The notes beneath the pieces are model-generated. The model made no database searches. It worked only from the letters and a program-made list of their open reading frames with translations, and was not told the DNA's origin. The position numbers were made by a program, and so were the translations under genes. Shown here piece after piece: positions 36,589-45,407 of a stretch of DNA of 64,000 nt. How positions within the stretch are numbered: position 1 is the first letter of the stretch; every line of letters begins with the position of its first letter. The DNA is from Bordetella genomosp. 13 (GTDB taxonomy: Bacteria > Pseudomonadota > Gammaproteobacteria > Burkholderiales > Burkholderiaceae_B): assembly GCF_002119665.1 (NCBI RefSeq), contig NZ_CP021111.1, positions 4,960,001 through 5,024,000 of the forward strand, in the 5' to 3' direction.

Positions 36589-37092
36589 CTAGTGCTTCAT
36601 GCCGCCGTGGCCGCCATGACCGCCATGGCCGGCGCCCGCGGGATTGTGCGTCAACGGCTTCACGTCGAACTTCACCGCGACCTCGCCCGCCTTTTCGAAG
36701 ACCAGCGTGGCCGGCACCTGCGAGCCTTCCGCGAAGGGCGCCTTCAGCTTCATGAACATGACGTGATATCCGCCGGGCGCGAACTTCACTTCGCCGCCTG
36801 CGGGCACTTCGACGCCGCCTTCCACGGCGCGCATGCGCGCCACGCCATTCTCGTTGTCGATGGTGTGCAGCTCGACGCGCTCGGCCACATCCGAACGCAC
36901 CGACACCAGGCGATCCACCGCCCGGCCATCATTCTCGATCTCCAGATAGCCGGCGCCGTTGGGCTGGCCGGGCGCGGAGGCGCGCACCCACAGGTCGTCC
37001 ACCTCGATCGCGCCGGCCTTGTAGCTGTCGGCCCACGCTGCGGCGGTGCACAGGCTCAGCGCCGCCGCCAGGGCGAGATTGCGGATCGTCAT
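36589..37092 (-). CDS. periplasmic copper chaperone, PCu(A)C family
   Basis: The 167-residue product has a signal peptide (cut near AWA-DSY) and the PCu(A)C copper motif: His and Met in ELHTIDNENGVARMR and a second pair in GGYHVMFMKL. The C terminus carries a His-rich extension, HGGHGGHGGMKH, a further metal site. Members deliver Cu(I) to cytochrome oxidase. No oxidase or Sco gene is adjacent. Confidence 0.93.
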   Translation of the reverse strand: MTIRNLALAAALSLCTAAAWADSYKAGAIEVDDLWVRASAPGQPNGAGYLEIENDGRAVDRLVSVRSDVAERVELHTIDNENGVARMRAVEGGVEVPAGGEVKFAPGGYHVMFMKLKAPFAEGSQVPATLVFEKAGEVAVKFDVKPLTHNPAGAGHGGHGGHGGMKH

Positions 37093-37280
37093 GATGAAGG
37101 GTCTCCTGTCTGCATGGGGCCCCGCGCGGGGGCAGGTTGGCGCAACCACACCAGGCTGCGGGGCCGACGGACTGCGTCGGCCAAGGCGTTCATGGCATGC
37201 GAGTTTACCTGCCCGCGGCATGGAACTCCGGACAGCAAACCGGTTACCCACCCGGCGTCGTTCAACGATTCCGTGCCGCC

Positions 37281-38156
37281 ATGCAGACCACCGCCGTCCC
37301 GCCTGCCCGCTTTCTCTCGCTGCTGCGCGATTTCACCGATGCCACGGGCCTGCCAGCGCCCGAGCCCGACGCACAGGGCGAGTACACGCTGATGTTCGGA
37401 CGCGGAGAGCCGGGCGACGAACGGCCGGTCAACCTGGCGGCCGACCCGCATGGCGACTGGCTGACCGTGTATGCGCCGCTGGCGGCGCCGGGCGAGAACC
37501 CGCATCCCGCCGCGCTGCGCCAAACCCTGGCGGAAGGCTATTTCGCCGTGGGAACGCGCATCGTTGCGTGCCTCGATCCGCACGGCCGCCAACTGGCGCT
37601 GAGCACAACTACCTTGTTGGCGAGCCTGGACGGCGCCGGACTGCTGTCGTTGCTGGAAGCCTTCCACGACCGGCTGCGGGCCTGGCCCGCCCTGCCGCCC
37701 CCGAATGCCGTTCCCGATGACCCGCCGCCCGCGATGGGCCACGAGGCCCTGCTGGACGGACTGTTGCGCCACTGGGGCGCGCAGCCGCCCGCGGCGCCGT
37801 CACCGGACGGCCATCACATCATCCTGCACGACGGGACGTTGCTGCATCTGCGTCCGCGGTGGCGCGAACAGCTGCTGGAGATCTACGGCCGTATCGGCGA
37901 TGCCGAAACCCGGGACGCCCTGCCCGCCTTGCTGGTGGCCAACTGGTTCGGGCAGGCACGGCGCCATTCCCTGGTGCGCGAAGCCGCCACCGGCCAGGCG
38001 GTGCTGCTGTGCCTGGTGTCGCTGCATCATGCCGACCTTCCCGACCTGATTCCGCAGATCGAGCAATGCGCCCACGAGGTGCGGCAATGGACCCGCACAT
38101 GGTCCACGCGCGGGACCGCGCCCACCGTCTCCTTCTCCCCCGATATGCGTGCTTGA
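37281..38156 (+). CDS. tandem CesT-type (class I type III secretion) chaperone
   Basis: The 291-residue product starts at ATG 37281 and reads as two CesT/Tir-chaperone domains in a row. Domain 1 (about 9-133): FLSLLRDFTDATGLPAPEP, DWLTVYAPLAA, IVACLDPHGRQLALSTT, LLEAFHDRLRAW. Domain 2 (about 151-280): LLDGLLRHWGAQ, HHIILHDGTLLHLRP, LLEIYGRIGD, LPALLVANWF, QAVLLCLVSLHH, QIEQCAHEVRQW. CesT chaperones are normally 130-160-residue homodimers that bind effector N termini; a fused pair would be a built-in dimer. It is 16 bases upstream of the 1173-residue gene, matching chaperone-effector operons. Fold assignment is by eye. Confidence 0.75.
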   Translation: MQTTAVPPARFLSLLRDFTDATGLPAPEPDAQGEYTLMFGRGEPGDERPVNLAADPHGDWLTVYAPLAAPGENPHPAALRQTLAEGYFAVGTRIVACLDPHGRQLALSTTTLLASLDGAGLLSLLEAFHDRLRAWPALPPPNAVPDDPPPAMGHEALLDGLLRHWGAQPPAAPSPDGHHIILHDGTLLHLRPRWREQLLEIYGRIGDAETRDALPALLVANWFGQARRHSLVREAATGQAVLLCLVSLHHADLPDLIPQIEQCAHEVRQWTRTWSTRGTAPTVSFSPDMRA

Positions 38157-38172
38157 CGCCACAGGAACCGCC

Positions 38173-41100
38173 ATGCCGCTCGATCTGACTCAAGTGTTCA
38201 CGCAAGCCCGCCAGGCCAATGCCGGGGACACGCTGCACTTCGCCGACCAGGCCCAGAACCAGGTGCAGGTGCGCACCGCCACGGACGCCACGATCACGAG
38301 CTACGACGCCCGCAAGGCGGATGAGCTCGCCAATCGGCAACTGAAGCAGGCTTTCATTGCGGCGCTGTCGCAGCACTACGACGCCTTCCACGTGCTCGAG
38401 ATCGCCTCTCGCATCGACCTGCTCGACGACGCGACGCCCCTGTCCGCGGCCGCGGTGCGCGCCGCGGACGACAGCGCGATGCGACTGGACAACGCGCCGA
38501 TCGCCAACGTGGCGGACGCCGTCACCAGCCTGCTGGATCCGCGGGGGACCTGGATGGCCGACGCGCTGGCCCGGCACAATCCCGGCAGTCTCGACTACGC
38601 CGAGACGGCGCTGCGCGAGCACGTGGACCGTGCCCTTGGCAACCTGCGCATCCAATGCCCGCGACCGTTGCTGGAGCGCGCGGTGGATCGCGCGGTGGCA
38701 GGCTTCTTTCAAGCACTGGCGCCGCAACAGCCGCCCCACCATACGTTTGCGCTGCTGGACCAGCCGGTTCCCTATGGCCTGCTGCACACCCGGCCGCGCG
38801 CGGAAGCGCGCAGCGACATACCCGAACCCCCAGGCTTCGCGCCGCTCGCCACGCATCTTGCCGCGCCCTCGAACGCTGCTGGACGGCCTGGCGACTACTT
38901 CAATGCCGTGCAGTTCAGCGACAATGTCGACTTCGGACAGCGCGACTGGCACCTCAACCGCGCGGTGCTCGGCGCCTTCGCAAGGCGGGACGGGATGCCG
39001 CCCCAGATGGTGGATGCGCTCCTGCAGCGCTCCATCGGATACCTGCACCGCTATGCCATCGGCGAGTCCATGCCGCAGGGGTGGCAGCACGCCGCCTGGC
39101 AATCCAATACCGGCACCTACTACCGCAACATCCAGGGCGCCTCGCTCTACGAGTGGTTCCGCAACGAGCTGATGTCGGACCACGAGATGGCCGCGCTGCC
39201 CATCTCCAGCCGTCAGGCGCTGCAGGCCATCGAACGCATGTGCGGCATGTCCACCGTGCAGCAGCACGACCTCGACTACGACGATGCGCAGGCCGGCCAG
39301 ATTTTCGACCGCATCGTGCAGGCCTGCACCATCGATGCGGGCGGCTTCTTCCTGGACATCACGGCGCGCCTGGCCCGGATCCCGTCCGCGCACGAGCTGG
39401 ACGGCGACGGACTGCGCGCCGCCGTGGCCGAGATCGTGGACCAGGCGCGCGACGAACTGGCCGCGCACATCGACAGTCACATGAACGCCGTGGCCCGCCA
39501 GCGCAACCTCAGCAATGAGGACCGCGACGAACTGGCCAGGAAACTGCTGGAAACCGCGCTGGCGCGCGTCATGATCGGCGGCACGGCCAACATGAACGGC
39601 CAGCCGGTGCTGCTGGTGGCGCGCGGCAATGGCCAGCAGGCACGCGGGCTGATCGAGGACCTTCCCAACAGCCTGCTCAGCCACAGCGGATTCACGGCCG
39701 GTCCGATGCAGATCGCCGAGAACTGGAGCCGCCTGTCGTCGGTCGGCACGATCAGCCAGGTACTGAGCTACGGCCAGATAGTGCCCGATGCCGTCCTCCT
39801 GCCGCAGGACGCGCGCGCGCTGCGGCAGTTCGCCAGCTTCGACGAACTGATGGGCAGCGAGCCGCTCACGGCCCTGCGCCGCATGGAGACCGCCTATGGC
39901 AAGACGCCCGAATCCGAACGCGGCACGCCGCGCACGGGCGTGCTGGCCGGCATCACGCTGGACCTGCTGCGAGGCATCCCCGACGAAGTCGGCCTGCGCG
40001 AATTGGACGAAGCGGCGCAGGATCCCGTGACCGGCCCTGTGTTCCAGTACCTGTACAACCGCGTGCTGCATCACGTGGAAAACGCGGTGGCGGCACAAGA
40101 CGATGCGGCGGCGTTCCTGAATCACATCCAGCTGGCGCACGAGGAAATCGCCACGCTGGTGGCGATACTGCAACCGCACGACCCCGATTCGCTGAACCTG
40201 CACCTGCCGCCCACCACCGCGGGCCTGCAACCGGCTTACGGACTGGCCAATGGCGGCATGAACGCGTTCAACAGCATCCTGAGCGGCGTGGAGAGCCAGG
40301 TCGGTTCGCGCGCATTGAACACGGCCTCGCTCAGCGGCACTTACTACGAGGAGTCGCTGCACGTGCTGCAGGGCGCCTCGTCGTATCGCCACGCGTCGGT
40401 GGACGGCACGCGCGTCGACGCGGTCGTCGACTCGTTGCGCAGTCAGACCGGAGACCAGCCGCTGAACCTGTTCGTGGCCGAGTTCCATCACAACATCTCG
40501 CTGGAAAAGGACCGGTACCGCCAGGAAGACCTGGCGGCCATCATCCTGGCCATGCTGGACGCCGATCCCGCCATCGTCGACGAGCGCTTCACCGTCGCCA
40601 TAGACACCACCATCGCGCTGAACGACGCGCCGGAAATCCGCGACCTGATCGAGCGGCTGTCGCCCGCCATCGACTCGGGGCGGCTGAACCTGGTGCTGTT
40701 CCGCAGCGCGCAGAAGTTCGACATGGCCGGCATGGACAACTACAACGCCGGCTTCATCGCCAGCTACAACGACCCGCAGGCCTACCAGAACTACCGGGAA
40801 GGCGCGGAGCTCGACCCGCCCACCGCCACGGCCAATTTCCAGGGCATCCTGCACCTGCAGAAGCACGCGCAGCAGGGGCTGGACACGTATCGCGGCGCCA
40901 TCATGGACGCGCACCGCCGCATGCTGGACCCACAGGCGACGGAGGGCCTGCCGTCGGACATGGTCACCGCCGAGACGCGGGGCGACGAAATGCTGCTGGT
41001 CGCGCCCAATGACGACGACAGCGTCGTCTTCCTGGACCTGCGCTCGCCCTATGCGATGAGCGACCCCAACCGGACGCCGTACAACACGCCGCTGTACGCT

Positions 41101-41694
41101 GGGCTTTATGACCGCATCACACGAATGATGCAGGCTCAGGACATCGCCAGCGCCAACCGGCCCAGCTTCGGCTTCCCCCACGCCAACATGACGCTGGTGG
41201 CCACTGGCAAGTTGCGGCTGACCCTGGGCCTGGAAGACAGCCAAGAGCTGGGCAGGATCCGCGACGCGCTCGTGGCCACGCGCGACGCCGGCCAACTGGC
41301 CAGGGGCATCCTGCACGCGGCGGGCGTGGACGATCCGCACCACGCGTTGATGCGCCTGCTTGGCTCGGCCTCGGCCGACATGCTGTTCCACATGGCCACC
41401 TTGATTCCGTCCGAGCATTTCGAGGCATTGAGCTGGGAAGCAGACCCGCAGGGCGGGCTGCAGGCCCGCGTCGGCATCACCGATCCCGGCAGCAGCACGA
41501 CCCCGCATCATCTGGACCCCGAGCAGGTTAGCGTCTACTGCAAGCTGGCAGTGGCCCTGCACGAAGCCGCCGGCGTCGGCCAGCCGGCGTTCGGCCAGGC
41601 GGCCCGTGCGCTGCTGGCGTTGCTGCAGGCGCGCACGCCGCAGAACTCGGCGGAATGGAACGAGGTCGAGGCGGTGGCGACGATAGTGCGATAG
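38173..41694 (+). CDS. candidate type III effector with a PLP-enzyme (fold-type I) domain
   Basis: The 1173-residue product starts at ATG 38173 with AGGA seven bases upstream. Residues 1-680 are soluble, helix-rich and match nothing I recognise. Residues about 685-1050 look like a PLP fold-type I transferase: GGMNAF at 694-699 (phosphate loop), SGTYYEES near 724, FVAEFHHN with Glu770, AIDTTIALND with Asp811, FRSAQKFDMAGMDNYNAG with Lys848 as Schiff-base candidate, and SFGFPHANMT plus RLTLGLEDSQEL (Arg1015), as in Cys/Met-metabolism enzymes. About 110 more residues follow. No signal peptide or membrane segment is seen. The upstream CesT-like gene suggests secretion. Confidence 0.7.
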   Translation: MPLDLTQVFTQARQANAGDTLHFADQAQNQVQVRTATDATITSYDARKADELANRQLKQAFIAALSQHYDAFHVLEIASRIDLLDDATPLSAAAVRAADDSAMRLDNAPIANVADAVTSLLDPRGTWMADALARHNPGSLDYAETALREHVDRALGNLRIQCPRPLLERAVDRAVAGFFQALAPQQPPHHTFALLDQPVPYGLLHTRPRAEARSDIPEPPGFAPLATHLAAPSNAAGRPGDYFNAVQFSDNVDFGQRDWHLNRAVLGAFARRDGMPPQMVDALLQRSIGYLHRYAIGESMPQGWQHAAWQSNTGTYYRNIQGASLYEWFRNELMSDHEMAALPISSRQALQAIERMCGMSTVQQHDLDYDDAQAGQIFDRIVQACTIDAGGFFLDITARLARIPSAHELDGDGLRAAVAEIVDQARDELAAHIDSHMNAVARQRNLSNEDRDELARKLLETALARVMIGGTANMNGQPVLLVARGNGQQARGLIEDLPNSLLSHSGFTAGPMQIAENWSRLSSVGTISQVLSYGQIVPDAVLLPQDARALRQFASFDELMGSEPLTALRRMETAYGKTPESERGTPRTGVLAGITLDLLRGIPDEVGLRELDEAAQDPVTGPVFQYLYNRVLHHVENAVAAQDDAAAFLNHIQLAHEEIATLVAILQPHDPDSLNLHLPPTTAGLQPAYGLANGGMNAFNSILSGVESQVGSRALNTASLSGTYYEESLHVLQGASSYRHASVDGTRVDAVVDSLRSQTGDQPLNLFVAEFHHNISLEKDRYRQEDLAAIILAMLDADPAIVDERFTVAIDTTIALNDAPEIRDLIERLSPAIDSGRLNLVLFRSAQKFDMAGMDNYNAGFIASYNDPQAYQNYREGAELDPPTATANFQGILHLQKHAQQGLDTYRGAIMDAHRRMLDPQATEGLPSDMVTAETRGDEMLLVAPNDDDSVVFLDLRSPYAMSDPNRTPYNTPLYAGLYDRITRMMQAQDIASANRPSFGFPHANMTLVATGKLRLTLGLEDSQELGRIRDALVATRDAGQLARGILHAAGVDDPHHALMRLLGSASADMLFHMATLIPSEHFEALSWEADPQGGLQARVGITDPGSSTTPHHLDPEQVSVYCKLAVALHEAAGVGQPAFGQAARALLALLQARTPQNSAEWNEVEAVATIVR

Positions 41695-41739
41695 CGCGTC
41701 GATAGTGGCGAGATGCGGCGCCCCGCGGGCCGCCGGCGG

Positions 41740-42441
41740 TCAGGCCGCCTCGGCGTCGCGCAGCACGTCGGCCCCATAGCGCTTCAGTCCATTCAGGTCG
41801 CGCACGCGCACCGCGCCGTACTCCACGGTAAGCAGGCCGGCCTCTTCCAGCCTGCGCAGCGCCTGGTTCACGCGTTGACGCGACACCCGCGCCAGATAAC
41901 CCACCTCTTCCTGCGTGATGGCGAGCCGCATGCCCATGCCCGGATACAGCAGGGGATTGAACAGCTCGGCCAGGCAGCGCGCCACGCGCGCATCGGGATC
42001 CAGCAGGCGGTCGTGCTCGGCCTTGCCGATGAATTGCGCGACGCGTTCGTTGAGCTGGTGCAGCAGATAGCGGTTGAACGGGATGCTGGTATCCAGCAGC
42101 CACTCGAAGGTGGCGGCGGGCAGGCGCGCCACCACCGAATCGCGCAGCGCCACCACGTCGTACTTGCGCACCTCGCGCTTGAGCAGCGAGCCCTCGCCGA
42201 TCCAGCCGCCGGCCGGCACGCCGGTCAGCGACGCGACCTTGCCGTCCGAGTTGCCGACCGATACGCGCACCAGGCCCGACAGCACGCCGATCCATACCAG
42301 CGCCGGGTCGCCTTTGCGCTCGATGATGGCGCCCGCCTGCACCTGCTGCACCGATACGTCGCGCTCGACGCGCGCGCGCTGTTCGTCGTCCAGGACGCGA
42401 AACCAGGCGGCGGCCAATTGCAGGGAGTCGGCGATATGCAT
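41740..42441 (-). CDS. Crp/Fnr-family transcriptional regulator
   Basis: The 233-residue product has an N-terminal cyclic-nucleotide-binding-type barrel (GAIIERKGDPALVWIGVLSG, GGWIGEGSLL), a dimerisation helix and a C-terminal Crp-type winged helix (ITQEEVGYLARVSRQRVNQALRRLEEAG). It lacks the N-terminal cysteines of Fnr and so should not carry an iron-sulfur cluster. It is divergent from the CoA-ligase/liv cluster and is the obvious candidate controller. Confidence 0.9.
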   Translation of the reverse strand: MHIADSLQLAAAWFRVLDDEQRARVERDVSVQQVQAGAIIERKGDPALVWIGVLSGLVRVSVGNSDGKVASLTGVPAGGWIGEGSLLKREVRKYDVVALRDSVVARLPAATFEWLLDTSIPFNRYLLHQLNERVAQFIGKAEHDRLLDPDARVARCLAELFNPLLYPGMGMRLAITQEEVGYLARVSRQRVNQALRRLEEAGLLTVEYGAVRVRDLNGLKRYGADVLRDAEAA

Positions 42442-42457
42442 CGGGAATACCCTAGAT

Positions 42458-42483
42458 TGTCGTCGAATGTCGCGATAACGACA
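42458..42483. promoter_or_regulatory. candidate operator in the crp/acyl-CoA synthetase gap
   Basis: TGTCGT and ACGACA form an inverted repeat separated by 14 bases, 17 bases upstream of the Crp/Fnr gene start. The wide spacing is unlike the classic Crp box, so this may bind another protein. Confidence 0.4.
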
Positions 42484-42604
42484 GTCGCTTGCAGCCTAAC
42501 CTTATACCTTAAGTCCTGCCGTAAATCTAAAAACGAACTGGGCCCGCGCCCCTGCACACGTCCGCCTCGCGGACCGGGGCGGCGCAAGCACCGGAGGAGA
42601 CATC

Positions 42605-44581
42605 GTGGCACATACGACGCCTGTACCCGCGGGGGTGCCGGCGGCGGCGCAGACTTTTCCAGCGCTGCTGCTCGAGCATGCCCGCGTTCGCGGCGCGCGC
42701 CCCGCCATCCGCGAGAAAGATCTCGGGATCTGGCAGACGCTGAGCTGGAGCGACGTGGCGCACCACGCGCGGCTGGTGGCGCATGGCCTGGCGGAACTCG
42801 GCATCCGGCCCGGCATGCACGTGGCCGTCATCGGCGAGAACCGCCCGCGCCTGTACATCGCCATGATGGCGGCACAGGCGCTGGGCGCCATACCGGTGCC
42901 GCTGTACCAGGACGCCGTGGCGCAGGAAATGGTGTATGTGCTGCAGGACGCCGAGGTGCGCGTGGCGGTGGTCGAGGACCAGGAGCAACTGGACAAGATG
43001 CTCGAAGTGCGGGACCAGTGCCCCGCGCTGGCGCACGTGGTGTACGACGATCCCCGCGGGCTGCGCCACTACTCAGACTCCATGCTGTGCGCGTACGAGA
43101 AGCTGGAACAGCTGGGCGCCGCGCACGCCGAGCGCCATCCCGACTATTTCGACAAGGCCGTGGCCGCGGTGCAGCCGCACGACCCCGCAGCCATGTTCTA
43201 CACCTCGGGGACGACGGGCAGACCTAAGGGCGTGGTGCTGACCCACCACGCGCTGATCGATCGCGCCCGCGCCGTCGCGGCGATGGAGAACCTGACCGAC
43301 CGCGAGGACGTGCTGGCCTATCTGCCGCCCGCCTGGATCGGCCAGAACATGTTCTCGTACACGCAGCTGCTGGTGTCGGGCTTCACCGTGAATCATCCCG
43401 AGTCGCCGGAGACGGTGCCGATCGACATGCGCGACATCGGCCCCACGTACTACTTCGCGCCGCCGCGGGTGCTCGAGGCGCTGCTGACGCAGGTCACCAT
43501 TCGCATGGAGGACGCGGGCTATCTGAAGCGCTCGCTGTTCCGTGCCGCCATGGGCCTGGCGCGCCGCGTCGGCACGCGCATTCTGGACGGACAGCCCGTA
43601 AGCGCCTGGGACAGGCTGCGCTATGCGCTGGGCAATCTCACCGTGTATGGCCCGCTGCGCAACGCGCTGGGCATGAGCCGCGTGCGCGTGGCCTACACGG
43701 CGGGCGAGGCCATCGGGCCGGACCTGTTCGTGTTCTACCGCTCCATCGGCATCAACCTGAAGCAGCTGTACGGCTCCACCGAGACCTCGGTGTTCGTGTG
43801 CGTGCAGCCCGATGGCCAGGTGCGCGACGACACGGTGGGCCCGCCGGTGGACGGGGTGGAGATCCGCGTGTCCGACAGCGGCGAGATCCTGGTGAAGAGT
43901 CCCGGTCTGTTCAAGGAGTACTACCGCAATCCGGATGCCACGCGTGAGGCGCGGGATGCCGACGGCTGGTTCCACACGGGCGACGCGGGCTATCTCGACA
44001 CCGACGGCCAGCTCAAGATCATCGACCGCGCCAAGGACGTGGGCAAGCTGGCCGACGGCAGCCTGTTCGCGCCCAAGTACATCGAGAACAAGCTGAAGTT
44101 CTTCCCATACATCAAAGAGGCGGTGGCGTTCGGGGCCGGGCGCGATCAGGTGTGCGCCTTCGTCAACATCGACCTCGAGGCGGTGGGCAACTGGGCCGAA
44201 CGCCGCGGCCTGCCCTATGCGGGCTACACCGACCTGGCGGGCAAGGAGGCGGTGTACGACCTGATCCGCGACTGCGTCGAGAAGGTGAATGCCGACCTGG
44301 CGGGCGATGCGCGGCTGGCGGCCTCGCAGGTCGCGCGCTTCTTGATCCTGCACAAGGAACTGGATCCTGACGACGACGAACTGACCCGCACGCGCAAGGT
44401 GCGCCGCGCCTTCATCGCGCAGAAGTACGGTGTGCTGATCGATGCGCTGTACGGCGGCCGCGACCGGCAGTTCATCGAGACCGAGGTGAAGTACGAGGAC
44501 GGCCGGGTCGGCCGCATCTCGGCCGATCTGCGGATCTGTCCCGTCAAGACATATCCCGCCATCACCGCAAAGGCGGCATGA
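42605..44581 (+). CDS. AMP-binding acyl-CoA synthetase
   Basis: The 658-residue product starts at GTG 42605 after GGAGGAG. Adenylation motifs are intact: MFYTSGTTGRPKGVVLTH (P-loop), YGSTE, WFHTGDAGYLDTDGQLKIIDRAKD and the C-terminal catalytic region KVRRAFI. Its large size and the ABC-transporter linkage fit the long-chain/aromatic acid:CoA ligases found in liv-type clusters of Burkholderiales. The substrate is unknown. One base separates its stop from livG. Confidence 0.9.
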   Translation: MAHTTPVPAGVPAAAQTFPALLLEHARVRGARPAIREKDLGIWQTLSWSDVAHHARLVAHGLAELGIRPGMHVAVIGENRPRLYIAMMAAQALGAIPVPLYQDAVAQEMVYVLQDAEVRVAVVEDQEQLDKMLEVRDQCPALAHVVYDDPRGLRHYSDSMLCAYEKLEQLGAAHAERHPDYFDKAVAAVQPHDPAAMFYTSGTTGRPKGVVLTHHALIDRARAVAAMENLTDREDVLAYLPPAWIGQNMFSYTQLLVSGFTVNHPESPETVPIDMRDIGPTYYFAPPRVLEALLTQVTIRMEDAGYLKRSLFRAAMGLARRVGTRILDGQPVSAWDRLRYALGNLTVYGPLRNALGMSRVRVAYTAGEAIGPDLFVFYRSIGINLKQLYGSTETSVFVCVQPDGQVRDDTVGPPVDGVEIRVSDSGEILVKSPGLFKEYYRNPDATREARDADGWFHTGDAGYLDTDGQLKIIDRAKDVGKLADGSLFAPKYIENKLKFFPYIKEAVAFGAGRDQVCAFVNIDLEAVGNWAERRGLPYAGYTDLAGKEAVYDLIRDCVEKVNADLAGDARLAASQVARFLILHKELDPDDDELTRTRKVRRAFIAQKYGVLIDALYGGRDRQFIETEVKYEDGRVGRISADLRICPVKTYPAITAKAA

Positions 44582-44582
44582 C

Positions 44583-45398
44583 ATGGTCAACAAGATGCAT
44601 GAACAACGCATAGGCGAGGTGATGCTGGATATGCAGAACATCTCGCTGTCGTTCGGCGGCGTGAAGGCGCTGACCGACATCTCGTTCAACGTGCGCGAGC
44701 ACGAGATACGCGCCATCATCGGTCCCAACGGCGCGGGAAAGAGCTCGATGCTGAACGTCATCAACGGGGTCTACACGCCGCAGCAGGGCGCCATCATGCT
44801 GCGCGGCGAGCACTTCTCGCGCATGAATCCGCGTCGCGCGGCCGAGATGGGCATCGCCCGCACGTTCCAGAACCTGGCGCTGTTCAAGGGCATGAGCGTG
44901 CTGGACAACATCATGACCGGCCGCAACCTGCGCATGAAGTGCGGCCTGCTGGCGCAGGCGCTGCGCTGGGGCCCCGCGGAGCGCGAAGAGATCGCGCACC
45001 GCGCCGTGGTCGAGAACATCATCGACTTCCTCGAGATCCAGGCCTATCGCAAGGTGCCGGTGGGCCGGCTGCCCTACGGTTTGCAGAAGCGCGTGGACCT
45101 GGGGCGCGCCTTGGCCATGGAGCCCCGCCTGCTGCTGCTGGACGAGCCCATGGCGGGCATGAACATCGAGGAGAAGCAGGACATGAGCCGCTTCATCCTG
45201 GATGTGAACGACGAGTTCGGCACCACCATCGTGCTGATCGAGCACGACATGGGCGTGGTCATGGACATCTCCGACCGGGTGGTGGTGCTGGACTACGGCA
45301 AGAAGATCGGCGACGGCACGCCCGACGAGGTGCGCGCCAATCCCGAGGTGATCCGCGCCTACCTGGGCGTGGGCGGCGAAGCGGTACTGGCGCACTAG
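44583..45398 (+). CDS. livG: branched-chain-type ABC transporter ATP-binding protein (LivG-like)
   Basis: The 271-residue ATPase has Walker A GPNGAGKSS, a LivG-type signature LPYGLQKRVDLGRAL, Walker B LLLLDEPMAGM and the switch His in VLIEHDMG. ARTFQNLALFKGMSVLDNIM is also diagnostic of LivG. ATG 44598 and 44622 are later in-frame starts that cannot be excluded. Confidence 0.93.
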   Translation: MVNKMHEQRIGEVMLDMQNISLSFGGVKALTDISFNVREHEIRAIIGPNGAGKSSMLNVINGVYTPQQGAIMLRGEHFSRMNPRRAAEMGIARTFQNLALFKGMSVLDNIMTGRNLRMKCGLLAQALRWGPAEREEIAHRAVVENIIDFLEIQAYRKVPVGRLPYGLQKRVDLGRALAMEPRLLLLDEPMAGMNIEEKQDMSRFILDVNDEFGTTIVLIEHDMGVVMDISDRVVVLDYGKKIGDGTPDEVRANPEVIRAYLGVGGEAVLAH

Positions 45399-45407
45399 GA
45401 GACGGAC

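Noticed and set aside
37819..41562. A 1247-residue open frame on the minus strand opposite the PLP-domain gene
   Set aside because: It is the mirror of a GC-rich coding strand: low-complexity His/Arg/Gln/Val composition, no ribosome site, and no recognisable domain. The plus-strand frame has clear enzyme motifs.
37281..41694. Toxin-immunity or contact-dependent inhibition pair
   Set aside because: No Rhs/YD repeats, haemagglutinin repeats, VgrG/PAAR or TpsB-type neighbours are present, and the small gene comes first and reads as CesT-like rather than as an immunity protein.
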